Below are positions 1-10,859 of a stretch of 64,000 bases of DNA, in pieces. The DNA comes from Brachionus koreanus. Its lineage: Eukaryota > Rotifera > Eurotatoria > Ploima > Brachionidae. The notes beneath the pieces were generated by a model, which was given only the letters and a program-made list of their open reading frames with translations, had not been told where the DNA came from and made no database searches. Position 1 is the first letter of the stretch, and each line of letters starts with the position of its first letter. The translations under genes were made by a program, and so were the position numbers. The stretch covers positions 1,222,140 to 1,286,139 of the forward strand of contig PJRA01000196.1 of assembly GCA_016987375.1 (NCBI GenBank), written 5' to 3'.

Positions 1-1263
1 AATAGATTGGACAATGTCGGTAGAAACAAAAATAACGAAAAGTCTACTATAGCGGGATTACGTTAGTCTTCCTGCTTTGTCAGTTTAGTTTAACTAAACT
101 TGACCGTAGAATATTAACTATTATTATCTAAAAACTTAAAGTCCGTGATCAAAAAAATGTCTTTTTATGATTATTAACATTGTAAATATAAGCAAATTTT
201 TGGACATAAAAAAAGCAAAATATATTTTTACTTTTTTGTCAATAGCATTTAATTTCAAAACAAATTCTATTTAAAATACATGAAAATATAGGTTGAAAGT
301 ATAATTCAAATTTGAATTCGTTTTTATCATGTATAAAAAATGAAAAATAGAATAACTTGAAAAATTAATCATTCAAGACCAACATTTAAAACATTTTATT
401 GAAACAAAAGAGTGTACTTAAACTAATGTGTAAAAAAGCTTCCATTGCAATCTAATGCTAAAAATTCTTGTGTCAATTTAATTAGAAAAATTGGAAAATA
501 TTGAAATATAATACTTAAATTATATAAAAAATTTGATTACATAGCTTTTAAAGATTGTTTAAGTACAAAAGAATATTTGTTTTGTCTAGATGATGCTAAT
601 ATTATCAAAATTATTCAGATTTGGCTTTTAAATTTAGAATTGAAGATGGGAAAAATTTTTTGTTTTCTTTTTCCAAGAATGTATAATTTTTTTTTTAATT
701 TAATTTGTTCAATCTTGAAATTTTGATTCACTTTAACAGCTAGAGCAAGTAACTAAAAAAAATTTTTATGAAAAATGGTTAAAGAATTTGGATTAGCTTT
801 TTGCAAATAATAATTGAACAATAGTTCTTACGAAATTTTTGATAAATTAAAGTTAAAAAGATAAAAATATTTTCTTCTGTTAAATTGAAAATAATTACTT
901 TCATGTTATTGTGAAAACGTGATTTTATTTAAACGAAGATATTTACAGTATTGTAAATATTGTGAATTAAGAAATGAATGAAAAATTTTAAATTTTCTTT
1001 ATTAAAATTTTTTTTTTTTATTTGTAATTTCTGTACCGAGCTATAGCTCCTTTAGATTAAAAAAAAAAAGAAAAACTAATTGAATTATTAATCTTTAATA
1101 AAGCTAATAAAACTCAAGATTTTTGTCAAGTATTTGGTGTTGATGGTCTAAATTCATTTATTCTTTGAACATTTATTCTTAAAACAAATTAAATTTGAAT
1201 TAGTAATTAATTCAGCAGATATTTTTTTACAAACAATATAATAATATGAAAAAATTAGTTAAA
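1..1263. other. AT-rich intergenic stretch, no gene seen
   Basis: No reading frame here looks like protein and no RNA gene was recognised. The only structured piece is a LINE 3'-end hairpin copy near 1030-1060, listed separately. Confidence 0.5.
1030..1062 (-). repeat. LINE 3'-end hairpin repeat, family A, copy 1
   Basis: The segment GTACCGAGCTATAGCTCC is the reverse complement of a short dispersed repeat also seen near 7398, 27636 and 34020. Its core GAGCT..AGCTC is self-complementary. In the plus-oriented copies it is followed by an A-rich AAAT-type tail. A conserved hairpin next to a short tandem tail is typical of the 3' terminus of CR1/L2-like non-LTR retrotransposons. The family assignment is inferred. 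Confidence 0.5.
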
Positions 1264-1422
1264 TCAAGTCAACAACAATCAATCTTTTTCAATAAAAGAA
1301 TAGTCAATGTTTGGAACAAACTACCACTTGAATTAAAAAACGCCAAGTCACTTAATTCATTCAAAAAAGTTATTGATAAAAATAATGTTTTAACTGCCTT
1401 AGCTAATATTAATTTGCGATGA
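1264..1422 (+). pseudogene. LINE ORF2 C-terminal fragment
   Basis: The plus strand reads FFNKRIVNVWNKLPLELKN followed by SLNSFKKVIDK. This is the familiar C-terminal pattern of jockey/CR1-type ORF2 proteins (FF.NRVV..WN.LP......S.N.FK..LD). No reverse-transcriptase motifs precede it in frame, so it is a 5'-truncated remnant. The shadow frame on the other strand is not coding. Confidence 0.6.
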
Positions 1423-1740
1423 GTTTTCATTACCAATGCAGTCCATCTATATCTATATCTATAATTCAAGAAAAAAATCCAATACTTAGGCTAAATAAAC
1501 TTTATAATAAATAACGTCTAAAAACTTATTTTATTTTCAAACAATCATTAATTTTTATGGCATTAAGTCTACAAAATTGTCAAAAGGATATTTCTAAAGA
1601 CTGTTAAAACTCTTTCTTATATTTTGAATTTAAATATTAAGTTAGAGAAAAAATTTTTTGGTGACAATAACAGATCGATAAGTTTGCAAACTAATCTTAC
1701 ATATAACAAATGATTTTCAATCACCATCTCAGACAAACCT

Positions 1741-2765
1741 GCTAACATCTACGAAAAGCTAATAATGGTTGAGCTCGAAAAATCACACAACGGCATCCCA
1801 AACCAATTTGGATTCACTTCTAAATCATCTTGTAACAACGCAGTATTCGTCTTAAATGAAACAATATTACATACGATAAAAAAGATAAACCCGTTTATGC
1901 ATGTGCAATCGATGCCAGTAAAGCACTCTATAAAGTAAACAGAACAAGTCTGTTCAACAAGTTAAAAGGAAAAATGCATCCAAAAGTGTGGAATAGCCTA
2001 AAAACTATTACAACTCTTCACTAGCATACGTTGTAAATGAAGGAAAAATATCAGAAATTTTTAAAATTACGGTTGGAGTCAAATAAGAGGTATCACTTTC
2101 TCCCAAGCTATTCGCTGTTTACTTAGAAGAGTTAGTAGAATTAAAAGAAAGAGAAAAAACAGAAATAAATATGGGAAGCCAACAAATCGCGATAATCCCA
2201 TACGCTGATGATATCCTACTCCTGAGTAGAGAAAAAAACAAATATCAAAACCCACCTCTACAAGATATTCTATGAGTACGACCAATACTCACCTATGGAT
2301 GCGAGGCAATCAAGCTTAACCAAATTCACTTAAAAAAAATTAAAACAACAAATGGCAACTTGGTGAAGAAAATTTTTGGACTCTGCAAGAGATCATGAAC
2401 AACAATACTAATGCCGGCCATTAATATGGAACCAATGGAGAGAATATTGGTAAAGAGAAAACTATCTTTCATAATGAGACTAGCATACAACAAATTTACA
2501 AAATCACTGATGAACAATATCCTAAATGAAACAAGAGATAAAGAAAATAGAACTAGCAAAAAATCTGTGATAGATGAAATGAAAATCATCCTAGAAGAAA
2601 AAGACAATTGGAAAATATGGCAGCCAAAGCAAGAGATAGGATAAAGCTTGAAAACAAGCTTAATAAAGAAACCAAAGATGGAAAGATGGAGTCAATTAGT
2701 TATCTTTTTAGAGAATCGAGTGAGAAAAATCCTAGAACTACTCCTCAAATCATTTTAAAATAGAT
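1741..2765 (+). pseudogene. Decayed LINE reverse transcriptase (ORF2 remnant)
   Basis: Broken frames on the plus strand resemble a non-LTR reverse transcriptase. NQFGFTSKSSCNNAVFVLNE (about 1800-1865) matches the Q.GF..G.S...A palm region. AIDASKALYKVNRTSLFNKL (about 1908-1970) matches motif A, with the expected AFDKVN altered. PYADDILLLS (2198-2227) is an intact motif C with the YADD catalytic box. The frame between 2411 and 2760 ends with a lysine- and asparagine-rich C terminus. Stops and frameshifts separate these blocks, so the copy is dead. Confidence 0.75.
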
Positions 2766-2799
2766 TTTATTTTACTATATTTAATATTTTATTTTTATT

Positions 2800-2862
2800 T
2801 TTCTTTTTATAACATCACCCATGAGGTGTTTTCTGAACAATAATAATATTAATAACAAATGA
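2800..2862 (+). repeat. Probable 3' terminus of the 1741-2765 LINE
   Basis: Just after the last ORF2 codons a short hairpin, CACCCATGAGGTG, is followed by an AAT-rich run (AATAATAATATTAATAA). A 3' stem-loop plus a short tandem tail is the expected end of a LINE copy on this strand. The exact end is not determined. Confidence 0.35.
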
Positions 2863-2868
2863 TTTTCT

Positions 2869-3105
2869 TTAGTTGATTATAATTAAAAATTCCTTTTCTG
2901 ATAGCTGTCTATTAAGATGAATTTTTACTCTAGTCTTAAATTTTTGTTGGTAAAAACTTGCTTCAAATTTTTGGCCATTGACCATACTGGTCAAGTACTT
3001 AGTCACATATTTCGTAAAAAACTTCCCTAGTCCTTCTACATTAATGCACCCAAATTTGTTACCAATGATACTAATTGCATTGATAAATATACTATAAACG
3101 AATGA
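2869..3105 (-). other. Unassigned open frame (about 78 codons, no N-terminal Met)
   Basis: The minus strand stays open for about 78 codons with a mixed, protein-like composition (for example GNKFGCINVEGLGKFFTKYV and KIHLNRQLSEKEFL) before a stop at 2869-2871. The first in-frame Met is far inside. It lies downstream of the adhesion gene on the same strand. It could be a transposon fragment, an extra exon or chance. I do not recognise the family. Confidence 0.25.
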
Positions 3106-3521
3106 TTAATAAATTGAATAAATCAAAACATTTTTTAAAATTTTTATTTTACAAAAATTTATTAGTTAAAAAATGAAATTTAAGAAAAAATTTTAAATTG
3201 ACAAAAGATTGAAAAAAAAATTAAACAAAAAGGCCAAACAAAAATTTAATCGGCCAATAAAGATAAAAATTGAAGATCATCGAAATTGATTAATAACTAT
3301 ACTGTTAGAAAAATGCCTTTAATTTAGTGATCATAGCTCTAATTAAGATCGGTGGACTAGGCGTAATACATTAATTGAAAAACAACAAAAGAAAAAAAAT
3401 ATAAAAGTAATGAATAATAAATTTAAAATATTGAGATGATATTAACGATAAATAAGTTTTTAAACATTCTCGTTAGGTCTTAGTGGAATCTAAATTAGAG
3501 CAATTAGATATAATTTTGTGT

Positions 3522-3888
3522 TTAAACGTAATATATTCCTACCGAAGCGTTGCCTGTGTGATCCTCAGTTTGACTAATGGGCTTGTACGGATGATTTGAT
3601 TTATTTGTATGCTGAACAATTTTTGTCGGTGTCCTAAAAATATTTTAAGTTAAATTTATATTAAAATAAATGAAAGAAAATTAACTACTTACGGTTTGAA
3701 ATCAATTGTAATTTCTTTTTGATTTGTACAAGATTTAGTCAATATGGCAAGGAGACCGCAATCGAATTTCATCAATAGCAGAACATCGATTATAATAAAT
3801 AGAATAATAGCGGCAATTATTGAGCCACATATTAGAATAATTCGGTTTATTACCGATTCATTCGGTTTTCTAAATGCTTCCAATTCTC
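3522..3888 (-). CDS. Alternative transmembrane and cytoplasmic exons of the adhesion gene
   Basis: Exon 3693-3888 also joins exon 2 in phase (G + GA = Gly). It codes a juxtamembrane segment, a membrane span (IILICGSIIAAIILFIIIDV) and a short Cys-containing inner segment (LLLMKFDCGLLAILTKSC). It ends in phase 2 with a GTAAGT donor. Exon 3522-3633 follows in phase and adds about 37 residues of cytoplasmic tail ending in IYYV. The terminal Y-x-V would fit a class II PDZ ligand, which is speculative. The inner Cys-rich stretch recalls the membrane-proximal part of NCAM/FasII. Confidence 0.75.
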
Positions 3889-6584
3889 CTAAATAAAACA
3901 AATTTTTTTATTCAAAAGTTTATTAACAACATAGATCTAGCCAAAAATTAAAATTAATAAACAAAAAATTATGACTGAACAATTAGAAAAAATTGATTAT
4001 AAAAGCAATTGATATTAGTAAAAGACCAGGTGCATTGAATCTAGTAGTAGCAATTGATTGTGCAGTAAAGCCTCTTTCTGTTAGTGAAGAATAGTAACCA
4101 GGTTCAGCTAATAGCAAAAAAAAAAACATGCATCAACTATACAATAAGCAAAAGCATATAGATTAAAATGATAACTAACCTATTTGTCCGGGTAGGGTAC
4201 GAATTCTGAACGGTTGAGATGCAGACGGACCAATGTCATTTCTAGCTACTACATCAACTTCATAGAACGAATTTGGCAAAATGCTTGTTATTTCATAATT
4301 TGTTATCGGTGCCTTGATTACAACTACATCTGACCATCGACCAAGTCTATTTGTATCTACGTGTTTATTAGATGAGTCTTTGTATGATAGCTTAATAATA
4401 ATAATAATAATAATAGATAAATAATTAGTTAATAATAGATAATAAATATCTAATAATAGATAATAAATATCTAATATTAGATAGTAAATATCTAATAATA
4501 GATAGTAAATAAATATATCTTATTTAAGATAAGATAAATAAAAATGTTTAAAAAAAAAATTAAATTACTCTTCTCCATTTGACAAGATAGTCACGAATAG
4601 GCGAGCCACCATTTGAGTCACTAGTCCATTCAATGTAGCATTTAGTGGATGCAGTGCAGTCTTCTTGGCTAAGGACACGTATTGGTTCTGGTTGTCGTCG
4701 ACTTAAAGTCTTTATTTTAATCTCTTGAGACCATTTGCCTAGGCCAACTTTGTTAACACCAGCAACTCGAAATAAATATTCAGTATCGGGCATTAGAGCA
4801 CCTACATGCACAAGCAAACGTTCGGCATTGGTAACAGGAAAATTTTTTTCATTTTGGTTCGACCAATCTGAATTCAAAAATCTCCACTGTGCTTTAATAG
4901 TGTGTATTGGCAATCCGCCATTTGATTCAGCTTCATTGGATACAGTGACTTGAAAATTGACTGATTCAGGTTTAGTGGCTTGTAAAACCAACATTGGCGG
5001 AAGACTTGGACTAGTGGCCATTCTTAACTCAATATTACGATAACTAGAACCAACTGTGTTCTCGGCTTTGCATTGATAGTCGCCAAAATCTTCCAGTCCA
5101 TCGGGTATAACTTCTAATTGTGACAAACCGAGCTGCTGTTTGTGCAATATATACTTGACATTATCAAGATTGATCTGTTCTGTTTTAAAAAACCATGTTA
5201 TTTGCGGCTTGGGTTCACCAGTAGCAATGCATGTCATTAAAACACTAGCACCTCTTGACACATGAGAAGACGAACTTCCCGAACTACCACTCGAGTCAAC
5301 ATTTAACCAACTATAGTAAAATTCTTTGCTCTCCGAATTGATCAAAAGCGTCGGTTTGTACTCGACAATAAGTCTAACTTGTCTTTCATTTACTTCGGCT
5401 TTGTTTGATGCAACACATGTTATATTTCTGTTGTATCGACGATCGGCCGGCTTTATTCTCAACTCGGACCAACTTCCAACCAAATTATCATTCGAATCCT
5501 CAATTGAATCGGCCACAATTTCAATTGAGCTGTCACTCGATGGACTTATATTCTCCAAAGTGTCCGCATACTTCCATGTTATTTGAGCTTTGGGAAAAGC
5601 TTCGCGAACAATGCATTTAAGCCTGGCCTCGTTGCCTTCAAGCACTCTCACTTCTTCTAACGGTGCAATCACCGGTCCAACTAAAATATTTATCCTAAAG
5701 TTGGCGCTTATTTTTCCCGAATTATTCTCTGCCTCGCATGTGTACGTACCCCGATCATTTACATTCGATTTTAGAATCCTAAGCGAATCGGCTGTGAACA
5801 CATAGCGCTCGCCGACGAGCATAATTCCATTCCTAAACCAGCTATACTTTGGCACTGGCTTGGCATTTGCTTTACATCGAACAACTATGTCTTGGCCATT
5901 GACTCCATCTGTATCAATCGGCTTCACATCCCATATGGGCTGATGCATCACTTGCACATTTATCTGGGCTCGTTTAATCTCGCCCGTCGATGTGACCGAT
6001 GCTTGACACAAATAAATGGCTTCGTCTTCTATTTGAACATTTTTAATTACCAAACCATCGTTGGTTATTTGATATTTGTGGTCATTTTTCAAATTGGTGC
6101 TGATGCCGTGTCTGAACCAGGCAATTTCAGGCCCGGGTATTGAACTAGCATGACACTGGACCAGCTGATCCTGGCCCGCCTTGATAAATTGCTCCAATTT
6201 TGTATCATGAAAAGAGATTTTTTTTTCCAAAGTCAACTCGATTTTGACCTGGTCGGGCAGGCCATCATACACTCCCTGACAAGTGTACAGACCGGCATCG
6301 GTCGGCTCTAGCTTTTCGAAATGTAGCATTAATTGTTGATTGTTGAGTGCGGTGTAGATGCGCAGAGTGGGGTCGTTTGAGATTGTCTGGCCGCTGGGAG
6401 ACAGCCATTTGAGAGAACTGGTGCTCGCCTGATTTTGCGAGAAACATGTGAGAAAAAATTTTTCGTTTATGACCGCTTTGACCTTGTTGTCCTCATAAGG
6501 CTTGGGCAACACGACAATCCGTGTCACAGGACTGACACAAACTTGTTCGAACAAAACTAGTATGAGTAATAAACTTATCATCAT
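3522..6584 (-). CDS. Fasciclin II/NCAM-like cell adhesion molecule with two alternative C termini
   Basis: Homophilic-type neural adhesion molecule at the cell surface. Exon 1 (4569-6584) codes a hydrophobic signal peptide (MMISLLLILVLF...). Five Ig domains follow; the Cys pairs appear as FLTC/LYTC, VQC/YLC, VRC/YTC, LKC/ITC and MTC/YQC, most with a downstream D.(G/A).Y.C-type motif and a conserved Trp. Then come one full FN3 and the start of a second. Exon 2 (4180-4390) finishes the second FN3. Exon 2 ends in phase 1 and can join either 3983-4107 (hydrophobic end, stop) or 3693-3888 plus 3522-3633 (membrane span and tail). Predicted lengths are 783 and 844 residues. The 5 Ig + 2 FN3 layout is that of Drosophila FasII and vertebrate NCAM/OCAM; orthology is inferred. 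I start at 6584, not the in-frame ATG at 6620, because an acceptor-like TATTTTAG ends at 6593. Confidence 0.88.
3983..4107 (-). CDS. Alternative terminal exon of the adhesion gene: GPI-anchor-type tail
   Basis: A TAG acceptor ends at 4108. The phase fits exon 2 (G + CT = Ala) and the frame runs 41 residues to a stop at 3983-3985. The protein ends in a hydrophobic stretch (APGLLLISIAFIINFF) with nothing after it, preceded by small and polar residues. That is the layout of a GPI-attachment signal, not of a transmembrane receptor with a tail. AATAAA on this strand at 3907-3912 could serve as a private polyadenylation signal. The GPI call is an inference from hydrophobicity and position. Confidence 0.7.
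4437..4516. repeat. Short tandem repeat (about 21-bp unit, four copies)
   Basis: The unit TAATAATAGATAATAAATATC recurs about four times with small changes, next to a TAA run at 4392-4413. It lies in the 178-bp intron between exon 1 and exon 2 of the adhesion gene and probably explains that intron's length. Confidence 0.8.
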
Positions 6585-6639
6585 TATTATTTCTAAAATA
6601 TCTAAATTTTTTAAAAACAAGATAAAGTTAGGTATTTAA

Positions 6640-7150
6640 GCTAAATTTATGCATTGTGAATGAGTTGAGAGTGGGGAGGTGGATGACGGTCCTTGAGAGG
6701 GGAATGTGAGTTTGTGAAAAGTCGGCTAACTGAGATAAATAGTTTGGAGACAAGGTTTGGTTGTATTTAAATCTGTTCAGAAGAACCGAAAGGGCTCGAT
6801 CATCCACACAATCATCTTCTATTTAAACTAAATAGAGGCGTGTCGCCCTAGGACTAAATATTAGATAAGATTAACTTGAATAAACATGGTCTTTGAGAGC
6901 AAATATTGATCAACGTGTCATTATTACAAGCCTTGATCAATCAAATAATCTCAATGTCCATTTTTAGATTGATTTATGATCATAATTGCTAGTTATTTGT
7001 CACTCAATGCTAGTTAGTCTTTAGGCTTCTTTCCGATGTTCAAATCATTTTTAGCACATATGTAATTAATCAAAAGAAAACTATTTTGTTAACACAATTG
7101 ATTGATTATCTGATTTTTAAATCAGTGGGGCCTAATCTTAATAAATACAT
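6640..7150. promoter_or_regulatory. Upstream region of the adhesion gene
   Basis: The half kilobase 5' of the adhesion gene is more complex and less A+T-rich than the desert beyond it (for example GAGAGTGGGGAGGTGGATGA near 6670). No frame codes. It probably holds 5' leader or promoter sequence. No specific TATA box or factor site could be assigned. Confidence 0.35.
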
Positions 7151-7199
7151 AATAATTTGGTAAATAGACCCATGTTTAAATTTCTGATGGTTCAGGAAA

Positions 7200-7445
7200 A
7201 AAAGAGGAAATAGTAAGGTAGCAATTACACAGTGGAGTAGGATATTCGATGTATCGAGATTCGAAACCTTCCTTATTTAAACATGTGTATCCTGTTACTC
7301 TCTATTTAATTTACCTATTTTTTTTCTTTTTAAATCATATTTACTATATTTTATTTTTATTATTTTAAATTTACTTAATTTTTTATTTTTTTTTTTATCT
7401 GAAGGAGCATTAGCTCGGTACAGAAAAAAACAAATAAATAAATAA
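7200..7445 (+). mobile_element. Possible SINE: tRNA-like head with a LINE-type 3' tail
   Basis: At 7216-7262 the sequence carries TAGC...CAGTGG and, further on, GATTCGAAACC, which resemble the A and B boxes of a Pol III promoter although the A box is stretched. About 130 bases later comes the family A LINE hairpin (CTGAAGGAGCATTAGCTCGG, 7400-7419) and an A-rich AAAT tail to 7445. A tRNA-like head on a LINE-derived tail is the normal plan of a SINE. The head folds poorly as a tRNA, so confidence is low. Confidence 0.35.
7398..7445 (+). repeat. LINE 3'-end hairpin repeat, family A, copy 2
   Basis: CTGAAGGAGCATTAGCTCGG followed by TACAG and then AAACAAATAAATAAATAATAAAT. It shares the hairpin core with the copies near 1030, 27636 and 34020, and here the short tandem tail is preserved. 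Confidence 0.65.
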
Positions 7446-7999
7446 TAAATAGACCCAAAAGGCTGTTCTACAAAAGCCTTAGATGAGATCTACAAACACT
7501 GTAAATAACATTTGGTTAACTCATAATTTACCTTAAATAAATAAGTCCACATAATCAATCTAAATGTGAGCCACAACAATAATCATTTTCTCATATCTTT
7601 TAGACAAATCTTTATCTGTAAAATTTAATTCTCAAAAATTAAAAACTGAAATTATTAATGAAAGGTTTTGACAACCAAAAAAAAATTAGGAAAATTCATT
7701 CTAAAAAAATTAAAAAAAGTAGAAAAAAAAATTTTTGTCTTTTCATTAAACTTTATTATTATTATTTTTCTTCTTCCTTTGTTTAGATCAAACGTTTCAA
7801 TAAAACAAAATTACAGCCTTGTTACTGAATAACAATGAGAATTAATTCCAAAAAATCATGTGTAATCACTGGAAATAATTAAACATTAATTATTTTTTTA
7901 TTATTTGAAATTAATAACAGAATTAATTTGCAAAAAAATATTAAAAAATTACTCTATAAAACTGGCTATTAATTTTATTTTCAATTAAAAATATAATAC

Positions 8000-8062
8000 A
8001 CAGGTTCATCCGAATGGCTTACGCCTTTGTTTGAACTCAATTGTTACGTAAAATTGAATACA
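8000..8062 (-). repeat. Family B retroelement 3'-end fragment, copy 1
   Basis: Contains GGTTCATCCGAATGGCTTAC and TTTGTTTGAACTC. It resembles the element inserted at 13286-13436 and the copies near 8418 and 42395. Orientation is taken from the tail at 13286. Confidence 0.5.
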
Positions 8063-8187
8063 AAATTTTAATCATGTAGAAGAATAAAAAAATGTTAAAT
8101 CTGACTAATTAAAGATATTATTTTTGAAATCGACTTTTATTTAAATAAAAGCTCATTTAGCGTAATGACCAAGAACAATTAGTGGTT

Positions 8188-8372
8188 TGTTAGTACTAGA
8201 GTTTATTTTTAGATTCCTTTTTGAAAATAATTGAAACCTGAATTTTAACACATATGAATAAAATTTTAAAAAATGACTTTTAGTAGCTTAAATTTATAAT
8301 TGTAACTTTTTAGAAAATGAATAAAATTTTCAAAGAAAATTTATCTCAATAATTTTATTTGAAATTATTTTC
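8188..8372 (+). mobile_element. Degenerate copy of the piggyBac-like MITE
   Basis: The interior matches the MITE at 34198-34412 over most of its length: CTTTTTGAAAA, then AATAAAATTTTAAAAAA, TTGTAACTTTTTAGAAAATG and AATAAAATTTTCAAAGAAAA in the same order. The left end (TACTAGAG...) is eroded and no TTAA pair is left, so this is an old copy. Confidence 0.6.
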
Positions 8373-8415
8373 ATATACTTTTTAAGGAAATTTAAAAAAA
8401 AAATTTTAGGAAAAT

Positions 8416-8475
8416 TTACCAGGTTCGCCCGAATAGCTTTCGTTTAAGCCTAATAATTGTACAAGATTAGCCTAA
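8416..8475 (-). repeat. Family B retroelement 3'-end fragment, copy 2
   Basis: AGGTTCGCCCGAATAGCTTT followed by CGTTTAAGCC. Another partial copy of the element inserted at 13286-13436. Confidence 0.5.
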
Positions 8476-8879
8476 TTTATTTTATTTGGTTAAATTGATT
8501 TAAAGCTCCATGAACAGAATAAAATTTCTAAAAAATAGAAAGAAAAATTAATAAAATTAAATTTACTGATGTAATAAATAAAATTCTTATTTAGAAAAAA
8601 TTTTCTTTTATAGTTTTTTTTTATATTTTAAAAATAAAAATTAAAAAATTTGAGAATTTTTTGTTTGATTTGTGAGACAACAAATTTAACTGAATTAACT
8701 AGACCATGATTTAATAAAAAACTAGTTGAGTAATAAGATTTTGAGATATTTAGTACAATAGAACAGAATAAAATGTAAAATGTTCTTATTAAATATTTTT
8801 ATATATGCTAGATTAAAATTTTTGACCTGTGACATTAACTAAAATTCGAAAATAAAATAAAATATGATCAAATAACAGC

Positions 8880-9125
8880 ATTTTCGAAATTAAGAACATG
8901 CCATCATTGTGCAATATACCATTAAATAACATGTCTTAAATTCGAGCAATTACATTAACTCTTTTTTAAAGATCAAAACCAACTTTAGAAAATGAAACAT
9001 GGTGCAATATTCATAGTTGCATCATTAAGAACATTGCTGTAAAACTTTTCAAATCTAGTGCTATTTGAATTTGGACAAATTTGGTCTTAGTGTATTTTGC
9101 TGAGATTTTGCACATCATTAGCAAA
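8880..9125. repeat. Dispersed repeat, also at 24210-24370 in the opposite orientation
   Basis: The reverse complement contains GATGTGCAAAATCTCAGCAA followed by AATACACTA. This matches GATGTGCAAAATCTCTGCAA and AATACACGATAG at 24264-24300, and the similarity continues weakly on both sides. The type of element is unknown. The motif TTAAGAACAT occurs twice inside this copy (8891 and 9027). Confidence 0.5.
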
Positions 9126-9129
9126 TTTT

Positions 9130-10850
9130 AACTATTTACTTACTTTGTTGCTATAAGAGAATTAATAAAAACCTTAAGAATAAATTTTTAAGCTTTGTAC
9201 AAATACTTTTTTTTTTTAAAAATTTTACAAAACCTTGTTTGATAAGTTGTTAAAAATTGAGAAAAAAAATCCAAATTGTTTTCGAATAAATTAAATTTTT
9301 GACTATGTTAGCTTCGTTAATTTTTATATTTTTTAATCAGATCAAAGATCTTTTTAGAACTCTTTTCCATAATTCATTATTAAAACTTATAATTTTCAAA
9401 TTTAATTTATAACTTGATTTTTGATAATTTTTCAAAAAACTTACTAAATAAATAAATTTAAAACCTTTTAAAAACTCTCAACTATTAACTATTTTATAAA
9501 ATAGAAATCAGAAAACATAAGAAGATGACCAAAAATAACACTCCAATACGTTCGACTTAAAACCCTATTTATTTTCAATTTAATTTATTTTTCTTATTCA
9601 TTTAATCATTTGATTCATTAAAAAAAAATACTATTTAATTTTTATTCACAAACATAACGTACTGTAAAACATGATACGTGTTATCAATTTTTCCATTTAT
9701 ATTTATTCAATAAACTAAACTAACTATATTATTTTAAAAAAATGACCAAGTATATCATTCGATCCATCATCAAAAAAGTCAAAAAAGTTTCTAAAAAAAT
9801 TAATTAATCAAAATCAGGAATTTTGGACATAACTTCTTAATTTTTCACACAATACAACATCACTCTAATTTAATCTTATTATTTGTGTTATTATTTTGGA
9901 TTCCAATAAAACAAAGTCTTTTTATTTAATTGATCCCACACAAGAAGTCTAAACAGGCTTCTACAATAAAGTAAATTAAATATTAAACAATCAATTTCAA
10001 ACAATTTCAGATTGCAAATACAATAGCAATTGGTCCTTGAATCAAAAAAAAATATAACATAAAGTTTTAAAATTTTAAAATCAAAATTTTTTAAAGATTG
10101 ATTGAATTTTATTGCCTATAGAAAAATAAATTGAAATGAAAAATCGTTTGAACAAGTTGATTTTATAATTCAGTACGGTTAATCTTACACAATTTTCTTA
10201 TTCCATTCCAAATTATATATTTCTGCTGGGGATTTCTTTTCTTAGAGCTTTTTCTCTTTTCAATGTTGTTTCTCGCAAGCTTAACTTTAGAGTTCAAAAG
10301 CCCTTAATGAAAATTTCTTCCTCACAATCAATTAATAGCTTTTCCCATTAATTCAAACCTGATTACTACAGAAACACTTTAAGTGTTTGTTCTCATAACA
10401 AAATTAGAATTCAACACAAATAATATAAAAAAAAACTAGTTAAAAAGTAGTTAATGGTTGCATAACTAGATAGATCGATTAAATAATTATTCTAGCTTGC
10501 ACAAGCCAAATGGATAAGAACTTAAGCTGACACTTAAGCCAAACTTGGCCATTAAAAGTTACAAATTTTCTTTAAATTACTAGATTTATGGACCATTAAC
10601 TACTTTTATTTCTATTCATAAATTTGTATATTTAAATTAGAGAATTATTCTCACTTTTAAACTGTGATAATAAAATTATAAATATTTTAAAATTTAGAAA
10701 TATGGGTTTAAAGAAGCTTTGAAAATCTTAAATCTAAAGAAGAAAAAAAAATTTTTCTATTGTAAAAAGACAAATTAAATGAAAAAAAAATTGAGTTGTC
10801 TCAGTGAAAAATAATTATTGAATATTGATGCTAATAAAATATATAATTAG
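9130..10850. other. AT-rich intergenic stretch, no gene seen
   Basis: Homopolymeric and A/T-rich sequence. A near-perfect palindrome, AAACACTTTAAGTGTTT, lies at about 10374-10390. Nothing looks coding. Confidence 0.45.
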
Positions 10851-10859
10851 AAAAAGAGA

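Noticed and set aside
4392..4516. CRISPR-like array of about 21-bp units
   Set aside because: It is a simple contiguous A/T tandem repeat in an intron of a eukaryotic gene, with no spacers.
4735..6143. Plus-strand ORFs opposite the adhesion gene
   Set aside because: They are shadows of the strongly supported minus-strand Ig/FN3 exon.
6585..6620. Upstream in-frame ATG of the adhesion gene (adds 12 residues)
   Set aside because: A TATTTTAG acceptor-like site lies between it and the MM start, and the signal peptide is better formed from 6584.
7205..7280. Possible functional tRNA gene around GATTCGAAACC
   Set aside because: The acceptor and T stems cannot both pair and the A box is stretched; at best it is a SINE head.
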